Origin: Streptomyces melanogenes
GTDB taxonomy: Bacteria; Actinomycetota; Actinomycetes; Streptomycetales; Streptomycetaceae
Assembly (NCBI RefSeq): GCF_014649795.1
Contig: NZ_BMTS01000022.1
Location: 1 to 64,000 of the forward strand
Length of the DNA stretch: 64,000 bases
Reading direction: 5' to 3'
Shown here: positions 1 through 8,352 of the stretch, piece by piece
How the letters are laid out: the number at the start of each line of letters is the position of its first letter
Numbering within the stretch: the stretch's first letter is position 1
Notes under the pieces: model-generated
Databases searched by the model: none
What the model saw: the letters and a program-made list of their open reading frames with translations, nothing else
What the model was told of the DNA's origin: nothing
Translations under genes and position numbers: made by a program

Positions 1-95
1 GAGCCACCACCGCCCGCCGCTCCCGCCGACGCGAGCGTCATGCCCCGGGGCTGCCCCGCCTGATCCAGCAACCGCTGCCAGCTCTGCGCGTACAC
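1..95 (-). CDS. possible partial CDS running off the left edge
   Basis: A minus-strand frame stays open from a GTG at 95 to the window edge, with G or C at almost every third position, as in real genes of this genome. The upstream stretch contains a G-rich Shine-Dalgarno-like run around 106-113. The frame is closed by a TAA at 144-146, so the gene cannot begin much further upstream. The 31 visible residues begin VYAQSWQRLLDQAG and end in a Gly/Ala-rich run; I do not recognise them. It could equally be the remnant of a decayed gene. Confidence 0.3.
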   Translation of the reverse strand, partial: MYAQSWQRLLDQAGQPRGMTLASAGAAGGGG

Positions 96-327
96 GTACT
101 CCCCACCCTCCCCGGCGGCCCTCCCGCCACATCCGCAACGACGTTAACGGGTCCGACCTGGGGGTACGCAAGCGCAAACGAGGTCCTGAGCAGGAAAAAC
201 GCGGCAGCACGTAGCACTGGTGCCGCAGTCCGTGCAAGAGCGGTCGGGCTCAGCCCACTGAGTCCGCGATATCAGCAGGCTCGAACGGTATTTGGCCATC
301 TGGCTCAGATCGATCTTCTGGGCCGCG
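96..327. other. gap without a confident gene
   Basis: The segment 144-300 is visibly lower in GC than the neighbouring genes. A frame of about 50 codons on the minus strand (from an ATG near 297 to the TAA at 144) has poor codon usage, so no gene is called. It may be decayed or foreign DNA next to the cassette that follows. Confidence 0.3.
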
Positions 328-1647
328 TCACCCGCGCCCTGACCGACCCGCCCGTCCGGACGCGGCCTGGGCCGCCAAATCCCGCGTCCCCGACCCCGCC
401 ACCCCACCACCAGCACGCCCCCGCCCCACCACCCCACTCCGCACCACCACTTGAAACGCCCCCAGCAGCAAGACCGTCACAAGCGCGCTGTGCCACAGCA
501 AGATGTCCAGGTGGCCGGCCGAGAGGTAGGCGCCTGCGGCTACCGCGGCCAGGGCGCATACCGCTCGGTCCACGATGCTTTCCACTGAGAGGAGCGTGGC
601 GCGTGGGGCGTCCGGTGGGACCGCGTCGTTCACCAACTTGCGTTGGATCGGGTACGCGAAACCCGTCGCGGCGGCGAAGAGGCAGAGCAGGGCGATGACC
701 GCCCATGAGCCTCCTAGCGTCATCGCTGCCAGTGTGCCCGCGAGCACCAGGCTGAGGATCGAGACCCAGGCCACCGGTGGCAGGCGACGGCTCAGCCACT
801 GGGGACGGGCCGAGGCCACCGCCTCCGCGACCGTCATCGCGGCCAGTACTCCGCCGTGCGAGGCCTCGCCGATGCCGTGGTCCAGCAGGATCGGCTGGAA
901 GAGGTTGACCTGGCAGATCCGGGACAGCGTGAAGACCGCCACGCCCTGCACCATCACCAGGGCCAGCCACGGCGAAGCCGCGACGCAGCGCAGCGCGGAG
1001 CCCGCGTCCCGCAGGAACGCCCCACCCCTGTCCCCCCGGACCCCCTCCCCCGCAAGCCGCGGCAGCGCAACCGCGCACGCCAGAGACCCCGCCGCGCTGG
1101 CCGCGCTGAGCACGTACGGCGCCGCGTGCGCGAACGTCATCAGGGGCCCGACCAGCGGCCAGCACACCACCTTCGCCGCCAGGCCCAGGGCCCGCGCCGT
1201 GCCCTCCGCCTTCAGGTAGTGCTCGTCGCACTTCTCGGCCCGTAGGCCGTCGTAGAGGTACGCGCTCGCTGCCCCAGAGGTCAGGGAACGGCCCGCGGCT
1301 ATGGCCAGGAAGTGGACCAGGAAACCCGTGTACGAGGCGCTGAGCACCGGCGCCAGGTTCGCCGCCGTCATCACCACCGCCCCGGCCCGCAGGCAGTTGC
1401 GCGCGCCGATCCGGTCGGCGATCAGGCCCGTCGGGATCTCGAACAGGCAGAAGGCCACGTAGTAGATGCTCTGGATGCCGAAGATCTGGCCGTTCGAGAG
1501 CCCGGCCGCCTTCTGGTACGCGTAGAACACCGGCATCCACCACAGCAGGTTGAACAGCAGCTGGAAGCCGTAGTTGAGGCGGATGATCCGGCGGGCCGTG
1601 TCCGTCAGCGGACCAGCCCCCCGCTCCGGGCCGATGCGCCGCCTCAC
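328..1647 (-). CDS. MFS transporter, third gene of ATP-grasp cassette
   Basis: This is an integral membrane protein of 439 aa with about a dozen hydrophobic segments and an MFS signature after the second segment (IPTGLIADRIGARNCL). The GTG start at 1647 is chosen because it overlaps the stop of the upstream gene (GTGA), giving translational coupling; the frame is open further upstream, but that part lies inside the preceding gene. Being the last gene of a three-gene operon with an ATP-grasp ligase and a PEP-synthase-like enzyme, it probably exports their product or gives self-resistance (inference). The C-terminal tail is Gly/Arg-rich and weakly conserved in appearance. Confidence 0.85.
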   Translation of the reverse strand: MRRRIGPERGAGPLTDTARRIIRLNYGFQLLFNLLWWMPVFYAYQKAAGLSNGQIFGIQSIYYVAFCLFEIPTGLIADRIGARNCLRAGAVVMTAANLAPVLSASYTGFLVHFLAIAAGRSLTSGAASAYLYDGLRAEKCDEHYLKAEGTARALGLAAKVVCWPLVGPLMTFAHAAPYVLSAASAAGSLACAVALPRLAGEGVRGDRGGAFLRDAGSALRCVAASPWLALVMVQGVAVFTLSRICQVNLFQPILLDHGIGEASHGGVLAAMTVAEAVASARPQWLSRRLPPVAWVSILSLVLAGTLAAMTLGGSWAVIALLCLFAAATGFAYPIQRKLVNDAVPPDAPRATLLSVESIVDRAVCALAAVAAGAYLSAGHLDILLWHSALVTVLLLGAFQVVVRSGVVGRGRAGGGVAGSGTRDLAAQAASGRAGRSGRG

Positions 1648-3671
1648 AGCGCGTACGGGCGGATCTGGACCAGTCGGAAGTCGCCCCGTTCGGTCATCAG
1701 CCACTCGATGTCCAGCGGCCTGTCCACGTCCACGTCAGAACCGCCGTCGGACCCGCTGAAGTGGGACTGCAGCAGCCGCCCCGTCAGCGACAGGTCCGCC
1801 AGCCGGGCGCGGGTGGCCGCGGGCAGTCCGTCGCCCCAGGAGCCCAGGGCTACGGTCCGGCCGCCGCCCTCCACCGTGTTGTACAGGTACTGCTGCGGCA
1901 GCACCGAGCCGTCGACGACCCGCTCCGGGGAGCCGGGGGAACAGTTGAGGTACACGTTACGGAAGTCCTCGCGGCGCGTCGGGTCGCAGGTCACCAGGAC
2001 GCCGCCGAGCGAGGCGGGCACGTACTCCTGGATGATCACGCCCATGTACGTGTCGTCGAGCGAGATCCCGACCTGGTGGCGCAGCCGTACGCTGCGGGGC
2101 GACACCAGGGAGGCCCACACCTGGCGTACCGCGTCCAGGAGTTCGGCGGTTCCGTGCACGGCGGTGACGGAGTCGTAGACGCCCGCCGCCGAGAAGCCCG
2201 GGAGGTCCTCGGCGTTGGACGAGGAGCGCACCACAAGCCGCCCTCGCGCGGCCGCCGGGGCTGGGAAGGCCTGGCTGATCTGCCGGGTGACGGACTCGGG
2301 GACCGGCGTGTGCCGGATCAGCTGCTGGAGTTGCAGGCACAGCGGGTCCAGGACGTCGGTGGCGTCCAGTTCCAGCGCCATCTTGAGCTTGCCGATGCCC
2401 TGCTGGAGCGCGGGCGAGGAGGCGAGGAAGTGCTGTTGGAGCGAGAAGGGGAGCGCTACTCCCTCCGGGGCGCCCACTGTGCGGGACACGAAGTCGGCTG
2501 CGCTGGAACGGAGTTCGGCCATGGTTGGCGAACTCAGGCCCAGCCTCGCCGCGAGGTGCCCGTACAGGTCCTCGCGCGGCGGGCGCGGTTTCCTGTAGAA
2601 GGCGGTCAGGTCGGCGGTACGGCTGTCGAGTACGTGGTGCAGCTCGCCCAGGTTGGCCGCCTTGGTGCCGTACCGGTCGCGGTCGGCGGCGCGCAGCCGG
2701 TGCAGGGCCAGTACGGGGGCGTCTTCGAGCAGCGGGGGTTCGAGACGTATGCGCTGCTGGTGCCAGGCCGGAGCCCGTAGGGCCGGTTCCCCCTCCAGCC
2801 GCTCCAGGGAGATCTCGTCCTCGCGCACCCGGTAGCGGACCCACGCGCCGTCCAGGCCGTCCTGCTCGACGAGCTGCTCCAGGTCGAGCACGATCGCGTT
2901 GGGTATCCCCCAGCCGGAGGCCAGGACGTTGGTGTGGGAAAGCGGGGTGATCGGCGCGGTGTTGAGGAATCCGGCCACCCGGGGCACGTCGTCCGGCAGG
3001 CACGGCATGGCCACGATGTCCGCCCAGCCGAGCCCGGCCTCCTCGGCCGCGTACTCCTCGTACGTACGGAAGAACCGCAGCCGTCCGGTGGCCTCGCCGG
3101 GGTTCAGCGGCGTCCGGGTCCGGGAGCCGAAGAGCTCGTGGCTGAGGATGCGCGGCACGCGGCGTTCGCTGATCGCCGCCAGCTCCTCCTCCTGCCCGTG
3201 GTTGGCGGGTTTGAGGAGCAGCGGGAGTCTGCCGTCGACCCGTGCCCGTACGAACTCGTAGAAGAACGCGAGGAGTTCGCCGTTCATGGTGTCGGCCTCG
3301 GTCGTCTCCAGGACGAGGAAGGTGCGCTCGCGGCCCTCCGCGTCCTCGTCGGTGTGCAGGGAGAGCACACCGAGCAGGAAGCGGCGCTCGGGGTCCATGT
3401 AGACGGAGGCGTTGAAGGCGTCGAGGTCCGCGTCCAGTGCGGCGAGTCCCATGCCCAGGACGCGGGTGGCCACGTAGTTGACGTGGAAGGGGTGCGCGGC
3501 CGTGTCGAGCAGGTGCCAGGTGGCCTCGGCGCGGTCGACGACGACCTTGAGGTAGGGGTGACCGGCCAGGACCCCGGAGAGGGTACGGAAGAGCGGCAGG
3601 GAGAGGTTCTCGCCGACGACCGTGCGGTCCACGGCCGGTTCGGCGGCACCGGTGACCAGCTGGGCGGTCAT
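1644..3671 (-). CDS. PEP synthase-like protein with permuted His and ATP-binding domains
   Basis: The protein has 675 aa and starts at an ATG overlapping the upstream stop (ATGA). The C-terminal half (about 332-675) is a PPDK/PEP-synthase nucleotide-binding domain: it opens with a YGTKAANLGEL glycine motif, carries VRSSSNAEDLPGFSAAGVYDS-type residues near 480-500 and ends with IEWLM and QIRPYAL. A swivelling phosphohistidine-like motif (PITPLSHTNVLASGWGIPNA, His246) lies before it rather than after it, and no PEP-binding TIM barrel is visible. The N-terminal 230 residues are unrecognised. Family knowledge suggests ATP-dependent phosphotransfer through a His intermediate; the substrate is unknown, possibly the product of the adjacent ligase. 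Confidence 0.75.
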   Translation of the reverse strand: MTAQLVTGAAEPAVDRTVVGENLSLPLFRTLSGVLAGHPYLKVVVDRAEATWHLLDTAAHPFHVNYVATRVLGMGLAALDADLDAFNASVYMDPERRFLLGVLSLHTDEDAEGRERTFLVLETTEADTMNGELLAFFYEFVRARVDGRLPLLLKPANHGQEEELAAISERRVPRILSHELFGSRTRTPLNPGEATGRLRFFRTYEEYAAEEAGLGWADIVAMPCLPDDVPRVAGFLNTAPITPLSHTNVLASGWGIPNAIVLDLEQLVEQDGLDGAWVRYRVREDEISLERLEGEPALRAPAWHQQRIRLEPPLLEDAPVLALHRLRAADRDRYGTKAANLGELHHVLDSRTADLTAFYRKPRPPREDLYGHLAARLGLSSPTMAELRSSAADFVSRTVGAPEGVALPFSLQQHFLASSPALQQGIGKLKMALELDATDVLDPLCLQLQQLIRHTPVPESVTRQISQAFPAPAAARGRLVVRSSSNAEDLPGFSAAGVYDSVTAVHGTAELLDAVRQVWASLVSPRSVRLRHQVGISLDDTYMGVIIQEYVPASLGGVLVTCDPTRREDFRNVYLNCSPGSPERVVDGSVLPQQYLYNTVEGGGRTVALGSWGDGLPAATRARLADLSLTGRLLQSHFSGSDGGSDVDVDRPLDIEWLMTERGDFRLVQIRPYAL

Positions 3672-5056
3672 ACGGAGACCTCCTCGGGCTGTACGGCACA
3701 GGGCCGCACGGCGGGCAGGACCCGCGGCAGGGCGTCCACCAGCGTCTCGAAGTCGCGCAGCACCGTCCGCGGGTCGGTGGCGGAGAGCAGGCACAGGGCC
3801 GCCATGGTGTTGGCGCCCGCGGCCGGGTCGTACACCGGCACGACGCTGCCGTCGGCGAGCGAGCTCTCGGCGACCACCGACAGCTCGCTGCCCCGGCTGA
3901 GCGGCACGACCGCCGAGACCGCGGGGAAGTCCCAGACCCTGCGGTCCCGCCAGGCCTCGCCCCGGCCGTCGACCGCGAGGACGACTAGGGAGCCGGCCGC
4001 GCCGTGCGCCTGCGCCGGGGTGAGGGCCTGCTCGGGCCAGTCGACCGGGCGCCCGATGAGGTGGTCGACGAGCATGCCGACGAGGTCGAGTCCGAAGACC
4101 TCCTCGATCTGCGGCACGGTCATCGCGCCGCCGAACCGGGCGGCCGTCTCAATCAGCCACATGCCGCCGTCCGCGCCGAGCTTGATCTCGGTGTGCGTCC
4201 CGCAGTCGCGCAGGCCGAGGGCGTCGACGGCCTCGCGGGCGAGCGCCACGATACGGTCCTGGGCGTCCGGGGAGAGCAGGGCGGGGGTGATGCCCGCGCG
4301 CTCGGTGAACGGTTCGACCGTGGGCATCCGGCCGCTGAGGCAGACCGGGTGGAAGGTGCCGTCCGCGACGACGCCCTCGACGCTGACGTAGTCGCCCCAG
4401 CCGGGCTCCTCGAACCAGTCCGATACGGATCCGGTGACGATCCGCTCCACCACGAAGTCCCCCTCGGCCTTCGCCACATGGAGTTCGGCGAAGCCCAACT
4501 GGGCGGATTCGGCCATCACTTCGCGCGAGCGGCGCCAGGCGGTGGGCACCTCGCGCGGGGAGCGGATGATCTGGTGCGCGGTGGAGCCCGCGCTCCAGGC
4601 TGCCTTGAGGAGCAGCGGGCACGGCAGCTCGGCGGCCGCCTCGCGCAGGTCCGCCTCGGTGGCGACGGCGCGGAACTCGGGCTGCGGCAGGCCGTGTTCC
4701 TGCCAGGTGCGCCGCATCAGCCGCTTGTCACGGGCGAGCGCGGAGGCGCCGCCGGCCCCCGCGAGACCGAGCGCTTCGCACGCCTCGGCGACGGCCACGA
4801 CCGCGTACTCGGAGAAGGTGAGCACCGCGTCCGCGCCGACGGCCTCGGCGCGCGAGACGATCAGGGACACCAGGTCGGAGCGGTGCGCGTCGGCCGGCTT
4901 CACGACCGAGGCGCACAGTCTCCCGGCGGAGCCCGCCACGGCGGGAGGCAGAGCGCTGAGCGCCAGCAGGTGCACTTCCGCCCTCGCGGCCGTCCGGGAC
5001 AGGACGTGCCCGAGCGGCGGACCACCCTTGGCATGCACTAACAGCACCTTGCTCAC
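3668..5056 (-). CDS. ATP-grasp carboxylate-amine ligase
   Basis: The protein has 462 aa. The N-terminal part is a Rossmann-like pre-ATP-grasp domain (KVLLVHAKGG); the central ATP-grasp fold includes the lysine segment PCPLLLKAAWSAGS and the metal/ATP motif EIKLGADGG...LIETAARFGGA. This pattern fits the L-amino-acid ligase/BacD-like and biotin-carboxylase-like ATP-grasp enzymes, which join carboxylates to amines via acyl phosphates. GTG 5056 is chosen as start because GGAGA lies eight bases upstream; the frame extends further without an RBS. It is first gene of the operon and lies divergent from a PAS-LuxR regulator. Dipeptide formation is an inference. Confidence 0.85.
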   Translation of the reverse strand: MSKVLLVHAKGGPPLGHVLSRTAARAEVHLLALSALPPAVAGSAGRLCASVVKPADAHRSDLVSLIVSRAEAVGADAVLTFSEYAVVAVAEACEALGLAGAGGASALARDKRLMRRTWQEHGLPQPEFRAVATEADLREAAAELPCPLLLKAAWSAGSTAHQIIRSPREVPTAWRRSREVMAESAQLGFAELHVAKAEGDFVVERIVTGSVSDWFEEPGWGDYVSVEGVVADGTFHPVCLSGRMPTVEPFTERAGITPALLSPDAQDRIVALAREAVDALGLRDCGTHTEIKLGADGGMWLIETAARFGGAMTVPQIEEVFGLDLVGMLVDHLIGRPVDWPEQALTPAQAHGAAGSLVVLAVDGRGEAWRDRRVWDFPAVSAVVPLSRGSELSVVAESSLADGSVVPVYDPAAGANTMAALCLLSATDPRTVLRDFETLVDALPRVLPAVRPCAVQPEEVSV

Positions 5057-5390
5057 TGAAGTTCGTCTCCATTCGTCCGTGTCGGTACGTGCCGTACGCG
5101 TCGCATCTCTCGTGTGTGCCGCCGTACGTGTCGTCGTACGGCTCGGTGATGCGCGTCGGGCGCGGGGAATCTCCCGGTGTACGTGTCGGGGCGTGTTCAC
5201 CCGCACACTCAAGAGGACCACGCGACGGCCGTCCCAAACGCCACCAGGGGCGTCTGGGACTCAGGCAAATGCCTGAATAGCAAAGCCATTTGGGGCGTGA
5301 GAGGACTCCGAGAGGCTCTCAGGGGCCGCCACTTCGGCCGAGAACCGAGCATGCGCGGGATCGGGACGGGATACCCATCGGGAGGTGACT
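5057..5390. promoter_or_regulatory. divergent promoter region with two adjacent palindromes
   Basis: This gap separates the ATP-grasp operon from the PAS-LuxR gene. A 12-bp inverted repeat with one mismatch and a 6-base loop spans 5231-5260 (GTCCCAAACGCC...GGCGTCTGGGAC). It is followed immediately by a perfect 16-base palindrome at 5261-5276 (TCAGGCAAATGCCTGA). A weaker TGAGAG/CTCTCA pair lies about 30 bases further on. The layout suggests operators for the divergent regulator (inference). Confidence 0.55.
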
Positions 5391-6437
5391 GTGCGTCAAC
5401 CAGTGGCGTACGGGCCGTATGGGAACGGAGGGACCGCTGTGGACGATGCCGGTGCCGCCTTCGCGGGCCTCGTGGACCTCGCCCCGGCCGCCGCCTTCAT
5501 CCGCGACTGCCAGGGCCGCTACCTGTGGGCCAACCACGCCTACGCGCACCTCTACGGCGCCGTTCCGGAGGAACTCGTCGGCAAGTGCATCGAGGACTTC
5601 GACGCACCCGCCGAGGCCGTCCAGTTCCGCGCCCTCGACCAGGAGATCCTCAGCCGGGGGACGCCGGTGCGCCACACCCTCGACTACCGGCGCCCGGACG
5701 GCAGCGCGGGCCGGGTGGTGGGCCACCGGTTCCCCGTCCGGGAGAACGCGCGGACCTGCGTGGCCGGAATCTACGTGGACGTCACGGACCAACTGCGCGC
5801 CATGGTCCAGTGGCAGGAGGCCGAGGACAACCTCCAGGCCCTGCGCGACCACAGCGGGCTGCCCTGCGCGCTCCTTTCGGCGAACGGGCGCGTGGTCGAG
5901 GCGAGCGCGGCGGCCGCCGAGCTGTTCCGGATCGGCCTGCCCGACCTGGTGGGCCGCCGCGCGCACACCCTGCTCGCCCCCGACCCGGGCCTCGACCGGC
6001 TGCATCGCAGGTGGAACGGGCTGATAGCGCGCCGCACCAGGCGACTTGAGACGTCGGCGGTGCTCGTCGACGCGCAGGGGCGGCAGCGCCGCGCGGAGCT
6101 CCATCTGACGACGGTGGGCCACTCCGCCGCCCGCGCGCGGCACGTCTGGGCCGTGGTCACTCATCTGAGCCTCGCCCACGAGGCCCATCCGTCACTCACC
6201 GCCGCGCAGGTCCGCATCCTCTCGCTGCTGGCGGCGGGCAGCAGCAACGGCGACATCGCCAGCTCGCTGAAGCTGTCCCGGCAGACGGTCGACTACCACC
6301 TCAGCCGACTGCGGGACGTCCTGGGCGCGGCGACCCGCCCCGCCCTGGTCGCCCGCGCCTACGTACTCGGCATCCTCGCCCCGCGCGCCTGGCCCCCGCG
6401 CTCGGCCACGGCGGCCCATCCGCTCAGCACGGCCTGA
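5391..6437 (+). CDS. PAS-LuxR family transcriptional regulator
   Basis: The protein has 348 aa. A PAS domain is visible at about 25-130 (LAPAAAFIRDCQGRYLWANHA, then DYRRPDGSAG and VAGIYVDVTDQ), a second PAS-like segment at about 150-255, and a C-terminal LuxR/GerE helix-turn-helix (LTAAQVRILSLLAAGSSNGDIA, LSRQTVDYHLSRL). The start at GTG 5391 is preferred over GTG 5385 because GGGAGG at 5380-5385 lies five bases before it. It is divergent from the ATP-grasp operon and is its likely activator; PAS-LuxR proteins commonly serve as pathway-specific regulators in Streptomyces. Confidence 0.88.
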   Translation: MRQPVAYGPYGNGGTAVDDAGAAFAGLVDLAPAAAFIRDCQGRYLWANHAYAHLYGAVPEELVGKCIEDFDAPAEAVQFRALDQEILSRGTPVRHTLDYRRPDGSAGRVVGHRFPVRENARTCVAGIYVDVTDQLRAMVQWQEAEDNLQALRDHSGLPCALLSANGRVVEASAAAAELFRIGLPDLVGRRAHTLLAPDPGLDRLHRRWNGLIARRTRRLETSAVLVDAQGRQRRAELHLTTVGHSAARARHVWAVVTHLSLAHEAHPSLTAAQVRILSLLAAGSSNGDIASSLKLSRQTVDYHLSRLRDVLGAATRPALVARAYVLGILAPRAWPPRSATAAHPLSTA

Positions 6438-6457
6438 CCGGGCGCGGGGCCGCGCGG

Positions 6458-8257
6458 TCAGGAGGTGGCCGCGTTGCGCCACACCGTGAGGTCCACGCCG
6501 ACGAACTGGCTCGGCGACTCCTTGGGGGCGAATCCGCGCACGGTGACCAGGCCGTAGTGCCCGGAGCCGGTCTTCACGCAGATCCGGGACCCCTTGCCGA
6601 GCTTGTCCTTGGTGATCGACGTGGTGTACCGGGTGTTGGCGCGGCAGCCGTCCAGGGTGCCGGGCTCGCCGGCGTCCAGCAGCGCCATCGTGTTCTTGGA
6701 CCGGTTGGTGGCGAGGGCGTCCCCGTTGACCATGTCGGCCGCGTAGCCGAAGTCGCCTTCGTAGAACACGTCCATCTTCTGCGGCTGGGGCGGCTCGTCG
6801 GCGAACTTCACGGAGTAGCCGATGGGGATGCTCATGTTGTTGTGCGTGGCCGCCTTCGGCGCCGCCGGGGCCTTGGTGCTTCCGCTTCCGGCGCCCGCTC
6901 CCGAGGCCGCGCCGCCGGGCTGCGCCGACGAGGTGTCCTTCTTGGCGCTCTTGTTGCTGTCCTGACCGCCGTCCGAGTCGCTGCCGGAGAGCTGCCCCAC
7001 CAGGTACGCGCCGCCGCCGATGAGCGCGGCGGCGACCGCTGCCGCGACGACGAGTGCGGCACGGTTCCGCTTGCGCGACGGCTGCGGCGGCACCTCGCCC
7101 ACCGGAGCGTGAACCGACTGCGGCTGTACGGGGTGCGGCTGCGCAGGGTGCGGATACGCGGCCTGTGTCGGCGCGTACACCGGCGGCGGTGTGTGCGGGG
7201 CGGCCTGCGTCGGCGGGTACACCGGGGGTGCGGCCTGCGTCGGGGAGTACGCCGGGGGTGCGGCCGCGGCCGCCCGCGTCGGCGGATGGGTGGGCTGCGG
7301 CGGCGGGGTCGGGGCGGCGGCCTGGGTGAGGTCGGCCGCGTACGAGGAGGGCAGCCAGCCCTCGGGGCGGCGCAGCGCCGGGTCCTGGGACGCCCGGCCG
7401 CACATCTCGATGACCTGGGCGGGGGTCGGCCGCCGCGCCGGGTCCTTGCTCAGACAGGCGGTGACGATCTCCCGCAGCTCGCCCGGCAGGCGCGACAGGT
7501 CCGGGTCCTCGTGCACGATCCGGTAGAGGACCGCGTGCGAGGAGCCGTCGCCGAAGGCCGCGGCCCCGGTCGCGGCGAAGACCGCGATCTGGCCGAGCGC
7601 GAAGACGTCGGTCGCCTCCGTGCAACTGGTCCCGGCCGCCTGCTCGGGCGACATGAAGGAGGGCGTGCCGACACTGACGCCCGTACCGGTGAGCGCGGTG
7701 GCGTCCGCGGCCCTGGCGATGCCGAAGTCGATGACGCGCGGCCCGTCGACCGCGAGCAGCACGTTGGACGGCTTGAGGTCGCGGTGGACGATGCCCGCCT
7801 GGTGAATCACCTGGAGCGCCTCGGCGATCCCGGCCACCAGCAGCAGGACGGTCGCCACCGGCATCGCGCCATGGGAGGCGACGGCCGCGTGCAGCGAGGG
7901 CCCCTGGACGTACGCCGTGGCCAGCCAGGGGTGCGGGCCGTCGGTGTCGCTGTCGATCACGGGCGCGGTGTAGAGGCCCTGCACGCGCTGCGCGGCCCGC
8001 ACCTCCTGCTGGAACCGGCGCCGGAAGTCCGGGTCCTCGGCGAACTCAGGGCGGATCACCTTGATCGCGACGGGCCGCCCGCCGGGCGTGTACGAGAGGT
8101 ACACCTTGCCCATCCCACCGGCACCGAGCCGGGCACTGAGCAGATATCCGGCCACGGAACGAGGGTCGTCCTCGGCCAGCGGCTGAAACACCCCGGGATC
8201 CGCTCCCGGACCCCCCGCTCCGCCCACACGGACCGATTGATGCTGATGATCCGTCAC
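6458..8257 (-). CDS. transmembrane Ser/Thr protein kinase (PknB/Hanks type)
   Basis: The protein has 599 aa. The kinase domain (about 35-295) has every key motif: GAGGMG loop, VAIKVI lysine, the Glu of helix C in QQEVRAA, HRDLKPSN catalytic loop, IDFGIAR metal site and MSPEQA. A Pro/Ala/Gln linker with PxYxPTQAAP-type repeats follows, then a single membrane segment (about 400-420) and an extracytoplasmic domain of about 170 residues that probably senses a ligand. All catalytic residues are present, so it should be active. The start is GTG 8257. Nothing links it directly to the neighbouring cassettes. Confidence 0.93.
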   Translation of the reverse strand: MTDHQHQSVRVGGAGGPGADPGVFQPLAEDDPRSVAGYLLSARLGAGGMGKVYLSYTPGGRPVAIKVIRPEFAEDPDFRRRFQQEVRAAQRVQGLYTAPVIDSDTDGPHPWLATAYVQGPSLHAAVASHGAMPVATVLLLVAGIAEALQVIHQAGIVHRDLKPSNVLLAVDGPRVIDFGIARAADATALTGTGVSVGTPSFMSPEQAAGTSCTEATDVFALGQIAVFAATGAAAFGDGSSHAVLYRIVHEDPDLSRLPGELREIVTACLSKDPARRPTPAQVIEMCGRASQDPALRRPEGWLPSSYAADLTQAAAPTPPPQPTHPPTRAAAAAPPAYSPTQAAPPVYPPTQAAPHTPPPVYAPTQAAYPHPAQPHPVQPQSVHAPVGEVPPQPSRKRNRAALVVAAAVAAALIGGGAYLVGQLSGSDSDGGQDSNKSAKKDTSSAQPGGAASGAGAGSGSTKAPAAPKAATHNNMSIPIGYSVKFADEPPQPQKMDVFYEGDFGYAADMVNGDALATNRSKNTMALLDAGEPGTLDGCRANTRYTTSITKDKLGKGSRICVKTGSGHYGLVTVRGFAPKESPSQFVGVDLTVWRNAATS

Positions 8258-8352
8258 AATTGCCCCCGCATGTCCCTTTACTTGGCGCTTACGGCGCCGA
8301 GCCTATCGAAGCGCGCGGTGGACACACGTCCGAGGCAACGTCCTGCCGCCGT

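Noticed and set aside
144..437. 97-codon minus-strand frame with Cys-rich end
   Set aside because: Its first half overlaps the MFS gene in another frame, its codon use is poor, and no family is recognised.
7130..7330. Tandem repeat array (possible CRISPR-like or VNTR)
   Set aside because: The repeats are imperfect, purely coding (PxYxPTQAAP linker of the kinase) and have no spacers.
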